Positions 62,930 through 64,000 of a stretch of DNA of 64,000 bases are shown piece by piece. Each line of letters opens with the position of its first letter. Position 1 is the first letter of the stretch. The DNA is from Pachyseris speciosa. Its lineage: Eukaryota > Cnidaria > Anthozoa > Scleractinia > Pachyseridae. The DNA lies in contig JAEMWC010001473.1 in assembly GCA_016490735.1 (NCBI GenBank), positions 1 to 64,000 on the forward strand, read 5' to 3'. The position numbers were made by a program, and so were the translations under genes. The notes below the pieces were generated by a model. The model saw only the letters and a list, made by a program, of their open reading frames with translations, was not told the origin of the DNA and did not search any database.

Positions 62930-64000
62930 TCCAAGTTTCGACCGTAGACTCGAGAAATATTTACCGAATTAGTCAAAATTTCTCGGCGACAAGGAAATTT
63001 GCACCTCTCACTTTATATACGCACGGCCGTGCGTGTATAACTATTTATTAAAAACTGAACTACGGATATCAGATTTCCCGCATTTTCATTGGTTAGCCGG
63101 ACACAGGCTCTCAGCTCATAAACCTGCACTACCTTATATGGTCAATGAACGCTTCAGCAAACAGAGAAAGCTCAATAAAATTTTCCCTCGAAACGGCAGC
63201 CATTAAAACATAAGTCGTCTCGCAGCGGAATTATTAAACGAGTAGAAATTTCGAAACTGAAACCGAAATACAAATGGAATTCAACATTTCATTGCTGAGT
63301 GTTTTAGAACGACAAGAAACAGTGCTGGGATCGTGTTAAAAAATTTCTTGCAACGCTAAGAAAATTTTCCGGGCTGTTGATGTTTAGCTAATAGCAAAAC
63401 GCACTTTTATTTTATTTTAATACGGAGATACCGAAAGAGTTTTTGAACTTAACTAAACGAAATTGAAAATATGTATTCCACAACAAGTGTCGACGTCACC
63501 AATCTGTAACTATGCTCACAGACAAGTCTATTCAAAACAAACTGAACAAACAAGAACTTCAGCTAAAATTTTGCAGCAATGATCCACTATTGAAAATCTT
63601 TCCAGCGATCAGTGACACTTTTTAAAAACTTAACCCACATTAAAAATGTTCTGACCTGCACTCGATGCAACGTATCAATCACCAGCTTCAAACTTTCCGG
63701 TTACAGATATGATGTTTTGTAAAAAATGAGAAGAATCGCCGTTCTTGTTGTTTTTGTTATTCTGTTCGGCTGAGGCTCCAGTTTTTGTTCCACTGAGCAT
63801 CAAAACAATTTTCTATAAGCCATTTCTTGAAGCATAACCTGGACATTTGTGTTACTTATCCTTCATATATCTTGTTTCCGACAACAGTCAACAGCTTGAC
63901 TTGGTTCAAATGGACCAATCGAAGTTGGCCTTGCGTAGCGGCCGTTGGCTCGAAGTCGGTCACAAGCATATCAGGAAAGCCGAAGAAGCGAACTTTAAGC
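62930..64000. other. no gene recognised
   Basis: AT-rich sequence, possibly upstream region of the minus-strand exon at 62927. Contains the small palindrome ACGCACGGCCGTGCGT at 63019-63034. Nothing else identified. Confidence 0.4.

Overview
The window looks like nuclear DNA of a metazoan, most likely a cnidarian such as a coral or sea anemone. It is AT-rich and gene-poor, with short spliced host exons among nested transposons (Ty3/gypsy, LINEs, Cryptons, hAT, piggyBac-like and mariner-like MITEs, tRNA-derived SINEs, fold-back elements and microsatellites). The cnidarian assignment rests on the overall repeat repertoire and is an inference.

The centrepiece is a complete Maverick/Polinton (an endogenous virus-like element) of 19,811 bp at 39110-58920. 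It is bounded by a perfect 6-bp target duplication (AACGCG) and nearly identical inverted repeats of 317 and 342 bp. On its left, reading leftward, are a packaging ATPase, two collagen-stalked fibre genes, a protein with an HD motif and a two-helix membrane protein; a rightward gene for a VLTF3-like transcription factor lies at the far left. Reading rightward from the centre are a coiled-coil protein, minor capsid, basic core peptide, major capsid, pVI-like protein, adenain-like protease, zinc ribbon, a small helical protein, phospholipase A2, chromodomain integrase, a Bro-N/nuclease, an AT-hook zinc finger and a protein-primed DNA polymerase B. Many of these genes are broken by single-base indels. 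The breaks I traced are not point nonsense changes, which suggests either very recent decay or assembly error.

Two regulatory layers stand out in the Polinton. First, the phospholipase A2 and integrase frames are joined by what looks like a textbook -1 ribosomal frameshift signal: A AAA AAC in the right phase, a 7-nt spacer, then a 13-bp GC-rich stem. The integrase has no ATG ahead of its first catalytic Asp. A weaker version of the same layout (A10 run, -1 overlap, no upstream ATG) links the pVI-like gene to the protease. Second, most virion genes start at a shared motif TCTAA-(6 to 9 nt)-TATATG or TATAATG. Replication-type genes instead carry ATAACTATA-type sequences, and an exact 13-mer of that type also occurs in every perfect unit of the 25-bp minisatellite in the terminal repeats. 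This would fit a two-class (early/late) promoter scheme.

Left flank (1-39100): a GATC-rich minisatellite; a gypsy retrotransposon split by a 1.6-kb non-autonomous Polinton with its own 6-bp duplication; a TPPP/p25-alpha host gene whose intron holds a decayed LINE with an N-terminal 2A-like motif; SINEs; an inverted-repeat element at 16.9-19.0 kb; a spliced OB-fold-like gene; an SGNH-hydrolase/gag-like pair from a retroelement; an apparently intact two-exon Crypton recombinase; a piggyBac-like element; a secreted-protein gene; and a LINE fragment carrying two MITEs. Right flank (58927-64000): fold-back elements, an inverted copy of the repeat at 8 kb, and a first exon of a second Crypton-like gene.
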